From NCBI RefSeq assembly GCF_001522545.3, contig NC_031774.1, positions 22,244,566-22,308,565 of the forward strand: a stretch of DNA of 64,000 nucleotides, in the 5' to 3' direction. The position numbers and the translations under genes are program-made. Under the pieces are notes generated by a model. It saw only the letters and a list, made by a program, of their open reading frames with translations, made no database searches and was not told where the DNA came from. Shown in pieces: positions 1-12,700 of the stretch (position 1 is its first letter; every line of letters starts with the position of its first letter). This DNA is from Parus major. Lineage: Eukaryota > Chordata > Aves > Passeriformes > Paridae.

Positions 1-509
1 GGTTACTCTTGGTTAACTCTTCCTTGCCATGAGATCCCCATATATTTTAGCATGAATGATGCTCACTTGCTGGGAAAATATACTCAATAATTGATTTTTA
101 TTCTGTTATTCAACATGCACTACAGGGCTTATAAGCAACTCCAGGCTATGAAAAGTTGAGATTTTTACCCCTCCCTTTGTAAACATTTCAAACATCTAAA
201 AGCATTATAAATGGTAACGCCTTTAGTATCATAATGTGAAGAGTTTTTATTATTACTTCCAGTTGACCGAGGGAGAGCTTATTTACAGAGATTGAGGTAA
301 AGAGCATCACATGCTTGTAGTTGTACACCATCGTGTGTCGGTGGCAGAGTTTTTAAGAGCTCTCTGTGCTGTATAGCCTATTATGTGTTCAAAGCACAAT
401 TCAGTTCCAACTGGAAATGCCCAGCTGTTGTCCCCAGCAGACCTGGGGTAGTAATGCAGGCATAGCTACTGAGAACTGAGGGAAAGAGCATGTAGTAGGT
501 GTTTGGTTT

Positions 510-551
510 GAGTGAATTGTCTGATAGTTCGAGTGAATTGTCTGATAGTTC
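510..551. repeat. Perfect 21-bp tandem duplication
   Basis: The 21-base unit beginning GAGTGAATTG and ending GATAGTTC occurs twice, back to back, at 510-530 and 531-551, with no difference between copies. Perfect identity suggests a recent replication-slippage duplication, or an assembly artefact. No function is implied. Confidence 0.95.
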
Positions 552-641
552 CCAAATATTCTATATCAAAGAGGGGAAGATTCTGATTTCATAGAAAAAA
601 AACTTGAAAATAGTCTAAACTTGAAACTGCTCTGCAATATC

Positions 642-662
642 TTTTTTTTTTTTTTTTTTTTT
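642..662. repeat. Poly-T tract (T21)
   Basis: There are 21 consecutive T on the + strand. It could be the A-tail of an unrecognised minus-strand retrocopy, but I see no flanking target duplication or gene-like sequence to support that. It is probably a simple homopolymer. Confidence 0.9.
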
Positions 663-1362
663 AATTGAACATTTTGTTTTCAATGTTTTTCCTTCCAATG
701 CTCTTCTTCTCCATTAAACATTCTTCTCAGCAAAGGGCTTCCTTTTCAGGATTCATCACATTTAGTAAAATGTTACTTTCACTGGTTTTGAGACCACGAG
801 TAAATAAAGTGAACTATTGCTAAGATTTCTTAATGTCGAGGCAGTGCAGGAAATTCACATTTTAAGATTAAAAAAGTATGGAACTAATAGCCTTGGGAAA
901 AAAGCTGCAAGAAATTAGAAATGCAACTAAGTGGAAAGCAATGCTAATAATCCCAGTTTTTGAATTCTGAAGTAGAAGGAAACACCATTAGGTGAGAGAG
1001 ATACCTACGGTAGGAGTTGTCAACTATGCTAATGTCCTGGTAGTTCAACTCTCATAACCATCCAGGAAATGCCATAAGGGAGGTTAATTTTTATGCCTCC
1101 AGAGAACAGCAAGAGTAAAAATCTGTAAACGGTTCCTGTTATTTATCCTCACATAAATGCATTATAAATTGTTTATGTTTTATATATAAAATTACTTACT
1201 TATAGAAGGAAATCTTGACCATCTAATCAAAGAGTCATAGTTAGCTCGCTCCTACAGAAAGAGAGAAGACCAGATGAAGGAATACAGTTACAGTTGTTAT
1301 GCACACACTTATTTTCTGCTGCTTTTTCCTGCTCACCCTTCTCCTTCTCCTTTGAATTCCAG

Positions 1363-1403
1363 CCTCAGTGGTCTCATTCTGATATGTGATGGGCAAGGCT
1401 GTG
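1363..1403 (+). other. Candidate short exon (weak)
   Basis: A pyrimidine-rich run (about 1337-1360) ends in TTCCAG just before 1363, and GTGAGT follows at 1404. The 41-nt interval is open in one frame only and its length is not a multiple of three. Splice signals of this quality occur by chance in this much sequence. I cannot assign it to a gene. Confidence 0.12.
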
Positions 1404-3617
1404 GTGAGTCAGCACTGTGTCATGCCCTTTACTGGAGACCACTGATGTTTACATTGTCTTCTTCCACTGCTCAGGGTCTGTTGGGGGTCACTATTGTTTG
1501 CTGACACACTTTTATATTTTTGCTCTCTCCTCATTGTTTTCCAGCTTCACAATATACCTGAATTTACTATATATGATACTCTATGTGATGTAGATACTAT
1601 TTCTTCTCTTTGTAAGCACTAACACCAGTTTTGTCAGCTTCTAGATCTGCATTTCTTTAACTTCTTTAAGTATTGGTGAGCTGTTTGCAGCCATGTGGTC
1701 TCCAGTGCCAAACATGTTGCTGTTAGAGCAAAATCAAGTAAAGTAAAGGAAGGACAGGAAGTGTTCAAATAAAGCCAGCCCAACAAGATGTAACCCTCAG
1801 GGCTTCCAATCATAAAGCCTGTGGTCTTTCAAAAAAAAAGCCTGCTAGCTATGGCAATGTCATAGTTCTGGGCTACAAAGTAACATTAGATTGCTGAGAT
1901 TGACAGTATTGGATGGTACTGGTAATTAATTAACCCTGACCAAGGGATAGCTGACCTGTGCAGGAGTAATGATGCCGTGAAGAGCTGAGATTAACCCTTA
2001 ATTTCCACAGGTAAAGCATCTGTGATACAGATTTCTGTATTGTAAATTTATAATGTTTTTAAAAAGTAAAAAAGAATTACACTGCATTCTAGAGGAAGAA
2101 TTACCATTATGAGTCAGGCCTGTCATCCATGCATTTTCTTTAAGCCAGCACCAGATGCTTCAGAGAGCAGTGCAAGAAACCCCAAGGTGGGCAATTATGG
2201 AATAACTTGTCCACGTGGAAGGCTTCTTCCTAATTCTTAGTGGTTAAAGATTTCCTTGTTTACTGATGCATGAAGGCTTATAAAATTTTAGAGTTGGTTT
2301 GTTTTATTTTTTCTACCTACTATAATTGCAAAGTTTTTATATAAACGTGAAGTCCACCTTAGAGTCCTAAGCTGTTGGCATCAGTGATTCCTGGTGGTAC
2401 TTCATACCATAGTTTTAACTATGCAATGTGATAAAAACTAAAATATTTTATTGTTTGTTTTATTTGGCACTTGCTGCATTTCAATTCCACTGAATGTACC
2501 GTTGATTTTCTTTCATTAGAAAAGTAACTCTTTATGTTCCTCAGTCACCCATGGACATTATTGAAAAATACATAGGGAAATTTAGGTTCTGTATTTATGC
2601 ATAAGATTTTTCCCCTTTGGGAAATATCTGATTTCTCAGTACTTTAGAAATGCCTTCTAGTTACTAAGGTGTGTGAAGATAAAGCAGCACTGATTTTTTT
2701 TTAAAAAAGGATCTTGATGGAGACGTAAGGATTCCCATTTACTAAGTTGTTTCCATTGACTTTCAGTATTCTCTATCTGCTGCATCAGTCCCTATTGGCC
2801 GGTTGAGTAGAAGTAATGCTTTTCTCTAGGGTCAGTTCTCCAAACATGCTGGGAGTTTGGGAGCTCCTTATCTCTCCCTACTAGAGTATTTATGTGAATA
2901 CTGATGCACTCCGGGTTTTCTTCTTCCTTCCTATCACATTAAAGTGTAATGAACTAGCAATAGCCAGCCTCTCTGTCCATGCAGGCATGCTGTTAAAATT
3001 CACTTAAAGAAACTGGGACAATATTGAGCGTGGCAGTTCTTCATTGACCTGTAATTTAGATTCTAGACTGCTTTTTCTGCTCTCTATAGTATGAAACAGT
3101 GTTCCTACACTGTTTTGGATCATCACTTTGCTTAAGGGTTTATTTTAAAAGTTGTTTTAAAGCTTGTTTTGAAAGGTTTTATGTGGTTTCTTTGAATAAT
3201 AAGCAAACATTTTTTTATTCTAGTCCATTTCTTGAGCAGCTGGTTTAGAAGAATTTCCTTTCCTTAAACAATGCATTCTTTGTTAATTGACACAATTTGG
3301 ACTGTGGTGAAGGTTACTGGTGGTTACACACTCTTTAATGTCTTTAGAAAGCATTGTTATCCTGTCTTGTTCAAAGTGTATCCATACACAGAATTTTCCC
3401 TGTGAAGCATTATTTAAAGCATGTACATTTGAGATTTAACTTGGTTTCCCTGTTTTATTTGGATCCTACTGCTTCTGGTTGTCTTGAAAATTGTGCTAAA
3501 TAATTGCATTCCACCTGATGAGCAGAAGGCTCTGAGGAGACTTTGTTGTGGCTTTTGTAAAGGGAGTAATAAGGAAGGGATTGTAAATGTAAAGGGAGTT
3601 ATAAGGAAAACAGACAC

Positions 3618-3810
3618 CTTTTACCAAGGCTTGTAATGGGAGGACAAAAGGCAACAATTTAAACTGAGAGAGGTAGATTTAGATTGGACAATAGGAAGAT
3701 TTCCTAATTTATTTTTTTTCCTAATTTTCCATTTTCAGGACCAGGTTACCCAGAGCAGTACTGTCAGTACCAGATGGCCTCCAGAGATTTTCTCCAAACT
3801 GAACTGGGGG
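3618..3810 (+). mobile_element. CR1 LINE fragment, diverged
   Basis: The segment follows the order of the CR1 3' region: TTTTACCAAGG, then GGAGGACAAAAGGCAACAAT, then AGGTAGATTTAGATTGGA with AGGAAGA. After a T-rich interruption (about 3706-3735) come CCAGGTTACCCAGAGCAGT and a GAGATTTTC...AACTGAACTGG-like stretch. These match my memory of the avian CR1 consensus. The usual bases between AGGAAGA and the CCAGGTTGCCCAG-like motif are replaced or deleted, and no 3' terminal 8-mer tail is present, so this is an old, truncated copy. CR1 is the dominant LINE in bird genomes. Confidence 0.7.
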
Positions 3811-5359
3811 ACGTGAGACAGTATTCAGTAATTATTGGTCATTAGCATGTCTTCAGTAATAAAATGTATGAAGTGAAATGAAAATAACAAAAACCAGTTT
3901 CTATTCTCAGCAAATTCCATGTTAGTTTCTAGACTGGGACAATGTATTTCCCACAAATCACTAGAAACTAGTCACCTGAAAACTATTTGTTACATAAGAA
4001 AACTATACAGTGTCATGTAAAGATGGAAAGAAAAGTGGAGAGCTGCTGCTGCAGATGTCATGGTCAACAGAGGAAAATGGATCATCTATAAATTCTCTGT
4101 TCTTTTAGAATGCAGCCTTTTCCCCACTGAATGAATTTTGAAATCTAAATACTTCAAGCTGTTTAATTTTTTGAACATAGGAGGTGAGATAAATGGCTTC
4201 AAATAGTTCAGCAAATCTTAAAAGAAAGCAAACCAGAAAAAAAGAGTTTTAGATGAAAAGACACGTTTAAAAATACGAGCAACCCTGCTTAAATATTGTC
4301 TTAAAAGAACTTTGAAACCCATCCCCTATGCACAGGACTTCATAATTAAAATCCTGAATTTCTTATTTCAAGTTCGGAAGACTCTAATAACAAGGTAGCC
4401 GTAAAGGTGTTGTTAAAAAGCTATTTTGTCTTTGGTGAAACCAATGTCTCTACAGACCCAAATTATTTTCATTATTTCTTGGTATCATCAAACTGAGGAG
4501 GGTTGAAAAGGTTGAGGAATAATTAATGTTTTAATGGTAACTTTGAGTAGACTTTGAGTGAAAGTACTTGAGATGGTTATTTAGATCAAAGTTCAAGCCT
4601 TATTTTATAGAGTTGGGTTATATTCATTTGTTAGGAATTAACTCCCATATTGGTCTTGGCTTGTAGTTTTGTTATAGGTAAGATTGTGAAAAACATCCGT
4701 TCTGCTCAGTGCTTTACTGTAAATGTACTGGTGTTGAGCTAAGGGATACTAATGGATCAGGGAGCTTTGAGTGTTTCACTGCCTGGAAATACATCTGGTC
4801 CTAACCCAGATTTTCACCTGTGTCAATCACTCGGCCCATGTTTATCCCAATGGGACAGATTTCCTGTCAGATCCATCAATTAAAGACTGTACCATAACCA
4901 CATAAATCACCTGGGTAAATCAAACCAAGCCAGAATCAAATTCATTGTACCCATTAAAGACAGGTATTATCTCATAAAATATATAATATGTCAAAGATGA
5001 CATAATCTTCACTGAGAAAAGAGAACAGCCCATCTATTTGCTAAATGGAATAAATCAAAAGAGGGAAAAGAGCATTAAACTGGCATCTCTGCTATCTTTA
5101 GCAGAGGAAAGAAGACTTGAACTTTATACAATAAGTGCAGACGAGCTCCCCTGCAGTGCCCTTGTGATCCCTTGCTCCCGTACAAACCTCTTCTGACAGC
5201 TGACAGCATCAGCAATCTCTGCATCCTCCAGTCATGGTTCTTGAGCTGTGAGTTCAGCTCCAGCCAGGAGTATTTCCCAGGCACTGGGATAATAAGTCTA
5301 GCTGTCTAACCAGCCTGCTACAAGCAGAATTGAGTACATAATATTACAGAACAGTGTGT
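3811..5359. other. Anonymous non-coding DNA
   Basis: AT-rich sequence without a coding signal. The stretch at about 4790-4990 has a denser mix of homeobox-, forkhead- and PBX-like motifs (for example TGTCAATCAC, ATGTTTATCCC, CATAAATCACCTG). It would be my first choice here for a conserved regulatory element, but I cannot test conservation. Confidence 0.6.
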
Positions 5360-6090
5360 GCACCTACACGTACATTTGCCCAGTCATTGCTTCATTCTGG
5401 AGACAAACTCTCCGCTGGAGACACTTAAGCACTCTTGGCCCTCGACATTTTTGGGACAAGCATGCACAAATCCTGTGAGAGCATCCCTGCCCTTGCCTGG
5501 GTGATGCAGAGAATTTGGCAAGTAATGGAGCCACATCTCCTGTTTCACTTGCTATAAGCAAGTCTTCTCCCCAGCCTGCAGCCCTGTCCTGCTGGCTCAC
5601 CCTGCAGAGAGTGCTCCAGCCACAAGTTCTCCATGTGCCTGGCACAGAGCTGGGGCATGTCAGTGATGGAGTGATGGAGGCTGGCTTGGCAAGCAGCTCT
5701 GGGGAGTGCCCCAGCCCAGCACAGCTCTTCTCTCCTGCACAGGGCTGCAGAGGGTTCCATGTCACTGCTTCTTTGATCCTGGGGTCTTCTGTCTGCAATA
5801 GATGGGCACCAACTTGCTTACACTTGCCTCCTCCACACTCAGCCACTGCACTGATTCCCTGCTGGGTGCTGGCCTGTGGGGCCTCTGGGGCTGCAGGACC
5901 CTCTGGGCTGACTCTGGGACCCCAAAGGTCCATCTGTAGTGCTTCAGCTTTCAGAGAGCTGGCCTCAGCCTCTGCAGTGCTGCCACTCTGCCTTCCTGGG
6001 CACCACAACATGGAGAGACAGGTGCTCTCCCTTTCTCTTACCATTGCTTTTTCTGCTTTTCTACAACTGGTTGCTGTCAGGTCCTAGGAA
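5360..6090. other. GC-rich, CpG-poor block open on both strands
   Basis: This block is visibly richer in G and C than its surroundings but nearly lacks CpG. A 226-codon frame is open on the minus strand (6044-5364) and a 190-codon frame on the plus strand (5515-6087). Neither translation shows a domain, signal peptide, membrane segment or repeat I recognise. Their composition (Ser, Leu, Cys, Pro, Ala, Gln) is what CAG/CTG- and CCT/AGG-rich DNA gives in any frame. The long openness is explained by scarcity of TA dinucleotides. It may be a decayed repeat such as an LTR, or a non-coding RNA exon. I consider it unlikely to be protein-coding. Confidence 0.5.
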
Positions 6091-6202
6091 ATATATAAGC
6101 ATATCCAACTTTTAGTGTCAAAGCTGCCCCTTGAAAACACTTTCCAGGGTTCCTATCAGGCATATAAAATCAACTGAGATTAACAAAGTCCAGATTTTTA
6201 CT

Positions 6203-6244
6203 GGTACTTTGACTACCAAAAGTACCGTAAATACTGTAAATACT
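6203..6244. repeat. Short hairpin followed by a 9-bp tandem repeat
   Basis: GGTACTTTG (6203-6211) is complementary to CAAAAGTACC (6217-6226) with one bulged base and a 5-base loop. It is followed directly by GTAAATACT twice (6227-6244). Both are short and may be chance in AT-rich DNA. Confidence 0.6.
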
Positions 6245-8134
6245 AATGAACAGCTTCAAATCTTCAGCTAAACAGAGAATTTCTGATATATAAGTGATGG
6301 TTGGCATATAGATTCATGTAGATTTCATTCTACAATATATTTCAAAATATGTAGTAAGACTTGAGGGAACTACTTGATACTTTACATTTAATAACATGTT
6401 ACTTGTCATGGCTGCTCATTAGTTCCTTCTGATTTCACTGGAATATTATAGTTTTCACACATGTGTGTTCAGAAATCTGTGCAGTCTCTGCATTTGACAA
6501 ATATCTTCAGGATACTTGTTTCAGCTGCCAGTGGCATACAACAAATCACTTAAATCAACTAGAGTGATGTTTCTTTTCTTTCTAAGGAAAAAGGCCTTAT
6601 TGAAAAGCTGAATCTTCTTAACTAGGAAAAAGAAGAGGATTGAAATAAGTGACATATATCATGAATTCCCATGTCTAAGTGGGTAGTTCCTTTGCTTTTC
6701 TGCAAACAGACATTCACCAAAGGTATAAATAATAAATTTTTGCCCTCATATTTTGGAGCATAAGGAGACCTAGCTGTGCTGTATCATGTTAAGGGTAGAA
6801 CCACGCACAAACCAGTTTTGTTCCCCCTCTGTGATTCTGAGCAGAGATATTCTGGAGTACATACAAGTCACAGAGCTGGTATTGTGGCAAGAAGTAATCA
6901 TAGGATTGTTGTCAGGATGTAGGAAATAAATACTGCATAGGTTTTAGATGAAGTGTTGGAATTTCTTTGGTTTCTGCTTGGGAAACATGGGGAAAAAATG
7001 ACATGCATGAAGGTATCCATAAAGGACAATGGAGAAAAAAAATGTAGAAGGGTTCTGGAGAAGGGTAAGTTTAACTTGTAAAAGTTATTGTTATTGTGGC
7101 TTCTGAATAATTCGTGGAGTTCTGCATTAAAGGATAAAAGGATACTGGATCTTTGCCAACCTGTTCTGTATGGGTGCTGCTTTGAGAGGAAACTGAAGCA
7201 GGTACTGTGCCTGATCACACACTAGTGGAAGATAACACACATTGATTAATAAAATGTCAGGTTCACGTGTCCTGACTGGGATGACAGTAGTGAATATTCT
7301 TTCCTGTTTAATGATATTTTTGGTTTATGAACCTAAAGGCTCTCTAAAGACTCTGATCTAGTTTCTGGGAACCAGTGTTCCTTACGCCATACAAGCCTGC
7401 AGGATTTTGTGTAGGAAGACACAGCTGGTAAAGTTAGGAAGCACAAAATGCTATCCTTCTACTGTCCTAGTAAGGCCAACATAAGTGGATGTCAAATAGC
7501 TCAGATGATTACTTATCCTGGGGAGCCATTATAAGCAGTAGCCAGGATTAGGCTTTCATCTGAGACATTGCTCCTGAGAATCGGAAAATGAGGGATTATT
7601 TAGGTGAAAAGATAATGGCTGGAAAAGCATTATGAAACCTCAGAGTGGGAGGAAAAAGGCCAAGGCTGGAGCGACAGGGCTGAATAGATTAAAGAAGAAT
7701 TGTTAAGATAAAAATGACATCGTAAAAAATATACACCTGTGTTACTAAAAACATACAGGGACTATTAAAATGAAAGGTCTTTCAGAAATCTAATTTATCC
7801 TTTCACTCTCTGGTTTTAAGATAACAGTGTTCTCCTCTATTTCATTTTGGGAACAGGAGACTGAGCAAATAGGTTTTTAATAACTGTTTAAATTTGAAAT
7901 TTCTAAATTTAAAAGAAAAAAAAATCCTTTATGATGCTTTAAAGCATTTAATGATTGAGCTTCAAGTGAGCATTTGAATCTATAGTGAGCATACCTCCAA
8001 ATATAGGTCTTGTTATAAACTAAGGATACAAGCTGATTTAAACAGCCATCATTTCCAAGTCTCTGCACCATGAATGAAAAATGAAAAATCAGCCTATTAG
8101 GTGATTTGAGAATGGATTACTTACAGTTATTTCT
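6245..8134. other. Anonymous non-coding DNA
   Basis: No coding region, RNA gene or transposon is recognised. The open frames here (up to about 106 codons) lack any protein features. Confidence 0.65.
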
Positions 8135-8177
8135 GGAAGGAAAGGGAAAGGGAAAGGGAAAGGGAAAGGGAAAGGAA
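8135..8177 (+). repeat. (AAAGGG)n purine microsatellite, G-quadruplex motif
   Basis: Nearly six units of AAAGGG run through 8141-8175 inside an all-purine stretch. Five GGG tracts separated by exactly three A satisfy the standard G-quadruplex pattern on the + strand. The all-purine mirror symmetry would also permit triplex formation. This is the clearest such motif I noticed in the window. Confidence 0.95.
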
Positions 8178-9639
8178 CAATAAGCCCCAAGTAAAATAAG
8201 CTTCATTACAGAATATGTGAAAAATAAGAATTTACTGTATCTAGCATTGATAAAAGAGTAAAGGAAACAAATCTTAAGCAGTGAATAGATTATTCACCTT
8301 ATCAAAATGTATGGTAGAATGTTTCCCCAGCAATTTTGACTATACAAAGGAGAAATACCCTTAATGCATCAATTTTTTGCTGTCTATTGGTTACATAACA
8401 CTCCCAAATTCCTCTTATTAGTATTATAATGTCTGGGTTCTGAGGGACTCAGGGCAGACCCAACTCTGGTTCTCTGGGAATTACAGTTATGCATCCCCTC
8501 TACCCCGTATTTCCAAAGTGACCTCTATTATTTCATAGCAGAGTAGGAAAGACCTTGCATTGTCACAATATCCAGTCACTTTGTGCTGCCCTCAGGAAAG
8601 GGTATCTCCTGTACCTTCATTGTCATCTGCTTTGCACTAGTGGCTAAGGAGACCTGCAGTACCTCAGAGTGATCAGACCTCATTTTGGGTGGATACTTCA
8701 CAAGGTCATCCAGATCCTGCAGGAGTGGTAAAGAATGAAGAAAAGATATGTGACCATGATGAACACTGAAGAGGCTGTATTCTCCATGGAGAGTGCCTCT
8801 GCATTACAGAGAATTCGTACAGATGGTTGTGAATGTTTGTTCCTCCAGAATCAGCTTCCACGAATATTCCATATGGCCACATCGCACAATTACTGTTTAC
8901 TTGTGTTTGTGCTCACTGCTGAGGATCAGCTCCAAATTACAGTGACACCCAGGAGTGAATTACAAGAGAGGACAACATTTAGGAAATAAAAAGCATTCAT
9001 TGTCCTGTGTAATACTTATCAAGTATCAGCATGAAGATTCATGGAGAAAATCTCTTTAGCCTTGGATATGGTTTGTGGAGGACAATGCAACAGATTCCAC
9101 AACAAAATAGGATTTTGTGAGCCATGAGGAATCTTTATAAGCCATAAAGGAGACAGCAAAGAGGCAATTTCATTGAAGTATGTAGACTTAATAGTATCTG
9201 TAATGTCAGTGTGAATTATTAGAGCAATTCTGGCCCTGATGGCAGTGTGGAAGTTAGAGGGGGGAACATGAAAATAGGAATGTTATAAGAATTAAAAAAT
9301 AAAGAGTTGGAAGGCTTATCACTTGGAGTGTAACAGTTAAAATGATATTCTGTGGAGGTGTTCCTCCAGTTAAAAAGCAGCTGTTGGAGTCCTTCAAGAA
9401 GCATAGTTGGACAATTAAAAGCAGGAAAGGCACAGTGCTTTGGGGTCAGGCAAGCTGCTTTCAGAACAGATTCCTTACAGAGATGTTTGGAGTTCAGTAG
9501 CTCAAGAAAAACCTGTCAAATTTTTCTCTTTTGGAAGTCCTGGACATGAGAACTGTATTTGTTTTTTTACCAACAGGTCAGTGTATCAAGGTCAATACCT
9601 TGATATTAAGATCAAAAGTAGTTTTTCACTTATCTTTAT
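8178..9639. other. Anonymous non-coding DNA
   Basis: No feature recognised. Open frames at 8735-8989 (+) and 9219-9404 (-) are short, lack domains and are compatible with chance. Confidence 0.65.
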
Positions 9640-9728
9640 AATTCTATCTAGAAATAAGGGAAAATATTCAAAGTAAAGTCACCTACCCAGGGTCTCAGAG
9701 AAATCAATGACAATACTGGGAATAGACA
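9640..9728 (-). mobile_element. MIR-like SINE remnant (ancient)
   Basis: The + strand resembles the reverse complement of the MIR core: AAGTAAAGTCACCTACCCAG then GGTCTCAGAG, compared with the family's AAGTGACTTGCCCAAGGTCACACAG, followed by an ATACTGGGAATAGAC-like stretch in the position of the family's GCTGGGATTCGAAC. Divergence is high, as expected for MIR in birds. A profile search is needed to confirm. Confidence 0.4.
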
Positions 9729-12700
9729 TAATATTAGAAAATTAGCAGTTGTCTGCTTTAACTTTGGATAGAGGTTTGATTCCAAAATTGTAGTGAGAAA
9801 TGCTTCAACTGTGGAATTATGAAATAGTCTTCCAGGGTTTATTCTTGGGTTTATATCCTTAAGAAAAGATATGAAATAGGATGGTAAAGGATATCACTCT
9901 GACAATCTGTGTAACTGGTTGTGTGAAGATATGCACATTGCAGGTTTTTCTTCAGACTTGGAAGAAATTTCACAATGACAGAGGGCATCTAGGATTTTTC
10001 TCATTGCCTGCAGAAGAACAAGCTTTGAGAAATTCATGTACTGTGTGAGTCTTGGTTGTAGATTATAGGCAATCCCCGGTTTACTTAGAGCTCCACAGTC
10101 AATTTTTACCATCTTTACGGTGTGTTAGCAACATGCCAGGAAACATTCAGTGCATGATACATAAAATGCACCAAACAGCATGGCATTATTTTAATCTCTA
10201 ACAAACTGGAGGCTCCAGCTTTGTAATCAAGCTTCTTTCAGGGAAGGAGATATTTGATGATGTCTAGATTTTGCAACTTTAACATTAAGACAGTGTTCTG
10301 TTTAATCAAGAAAAAGAGAAGGCCAAGAAAGTGATTCCTCAAGCTTTATTTAAAGTATTAGAATGAACAGAGAATTTTCAGATTGGTCAAGGTCATGAGA
10401 AGACAACCACATTGTGCAGTCTAGTATGAAAGCAATAGCTAGCAGAAACATTCTGCTTGGGATTGGAGAGCTTGGGACAGAAAAGGGTTGTGTTCTTTAT
10501 CAAAGTTTGGATGGCAGGGTAGAAAAAACCCACTGTAAAAACTTTCTTAGACTTATGTGGGTTATTGATTTTGTTCTTTTTTCTCCCTTCATGAGTCAGT
10601 AAGACACTTCTGCTGCATCTCTGATCCAGCTTCGCCCTTGCACACCCAAGGTCTGGCAGATATTGTAGAATGTAAGGCTTTCTGTGGAAAGTGTTTCTGC
10701 ATTTCCTGTGCGAGCCTCCTGATGTAAATATGCATTTCTAGAAGGAAATGATTGCACATTTGAAAATGTCACAGTAAACTTTGATCTCATGACAAGATGA
10801 GTTTAGCTTGCAGAAAACCTTAATTGAGTATTTTTTACTGTATTAGGAAGAAAGCCACTGTAGTATTAAGGGTTTATGGTCTATACTAAATGAGTAAGTA
10901 ACTAGTGTCCTGCTCTGTCCAGCAGAAAAGAGCAGTATGCCTACACTTTGGGCACTTCAGTGGAAAGAATTTATTAAGAAAATGAAGTCAGAGACCAAAA
11001 ACAAAAGGGTGTTTCACAGGAAAATGGTGTACAGAGAAGCATGGGTTCCAAGCTGTTGTTTTTAAGGAAAGATGAGAAGTGTTACATGAGTAACATTGCA
11101 GACAGCTGGGGCCTGATCCTCTGCTAAATAATTTATTTTAGGACTTCTCTATTTTGTAACAGAACAATGGAGCGGAAATAAGAAAAGAGAAGTGGGGGAT
11201 TATACAGACTATGTGAACACATTATTGATTACTAGAAGTTTTCAACATGATTTCTAATGTGAAAGAGATTCCATACCTAAAGCACATCTTTTCATAAAAG
11301 TATTAACTTGAAAGGGTTGCTGCTGCTTTTGGTTTTTTGTTGCTTCCTTCTCATACCCCAAGGGAAATAAATTAAGGTCCTCATACTTTTTCTGGCAAAA
11401 CTTCTTGGTTTCATTTTTCAGTTTGATTCTTAGCTTTGGGAAAAAAAAGTGTTTTGAAAACAAGAATCTTTTTTTTTTAATATAAAAATGCCTGCTAGTT
11501 AAAAATAGATTTCCCTGAAGGAAAAAACCAAACCAACTCCAAACCATTTTTCAAAGGTCTTAGATAATTTCTCAGACTACACTTTTGGAGAACATAAAAA
11601 GTAATACAAATTTAGAAAATAATAATCCAGGTTGTCTTAAGTGAATGTAGGTTGACTAGTCTTAATTCTTGTGAGATTTTTACTGCTTTCCACAACAGCC
11701 TTCTGAAAATGAAGTTTCATTTTGCTATCAGCATGTATAGAAAAAAATGTATGGAATTTGTTAATTATCTGAAAATTTAACATTGCTAAGGAAAATGTTG
11801 ATTTTCTTTTATGCTTCAGCTTTTCCAATGGCATTTGATAGCTGGCTAACAGAACATGCTCTCAATTGTATATACTGCTTGGTAGGTTATATATGCCTGT
11901 GGAATGTGGTTTCTAGAGTCAGAGAACATAACACCTTGACATTGATAGAAATGATTTAATTTTTAACTTCTAAGTATAGACATAAAACTTAGTACTTAGG
12001 ATTTTTTTTTTTGGTGGCTGTTTAATTTACTTAATACTATAATTTTTAGTAGGGCTGCAGGAAATTCCGTAGTTATGTGTTTCTGCCATATTGCAGTGTT
12101 TAATTTTTTTTGAGCTGTCCGTATTGCACACTGCACTATAGTATAAAGATATTCAATTCCATCTTTAATGAGCTACCCTAGATGTTGGAACCAAACTGTG
12201 CGGTGCATCAGAACTCAGTAAATTAACCAATGCATAACTCTGTCTCATGTGGTTAGACTGCAGTCTAACTGCAAATGCAGTAAAAAGAATTACAGTTGAA
12301 AGTAATAGATCACAGAAGGCAAAATCGGTATGGAATGAACAATGCATCTCTAAAGTCTGTGAGTGTTGGTGGATGTGAAGGAAAGTGGTATTAATGGCAA
12401 CACTGCGTGCCAGGATGGTCCTGGCAGTGTTGCTGTTAATGGTTTAGAATTTAGAAGTAAAGAATTACTTGCCATTACAGTTACAGCAGTGATACTGCTT
12501 GTGTGTGCCCTGAGAAAGATTGCACAAAGATGCTGTGAAAAAAGGAAGCTTTGAAGGAGGTTTCAAAGTCAAAATGTGCTGTTTGCACTGGTACCACATT
12601 GGGAGAGCTGGACTGATGGACGCACTTGCATGATTATGGCAATTTCATGGAGGGTGTTAGCAATGACAGGCATTGTAACAATGCTGGCTGTGGCACTGGC

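Larger units (their letters stand above)
1..3617. other. Anonymous non-coding DNA
   Basis: AT-rich, CpG-poor sequence without a convincing coding frame. It holds a 21-bp tandem duplication (510-551), a T21 run (642-662) and one short exon-like segment (1363-1403), listed separately. I recognise no transposon in the rest. Confidence 0.7.

Noticed and set aside
12363..12554. 63-codon frame with a hydrophobic, membrane-like segment
   Set aside because: A 16-residue hydrophobic run in a short frame is expected by chance. There is no signal peptide or recognisable family, and the frame overlaps a hairpin.
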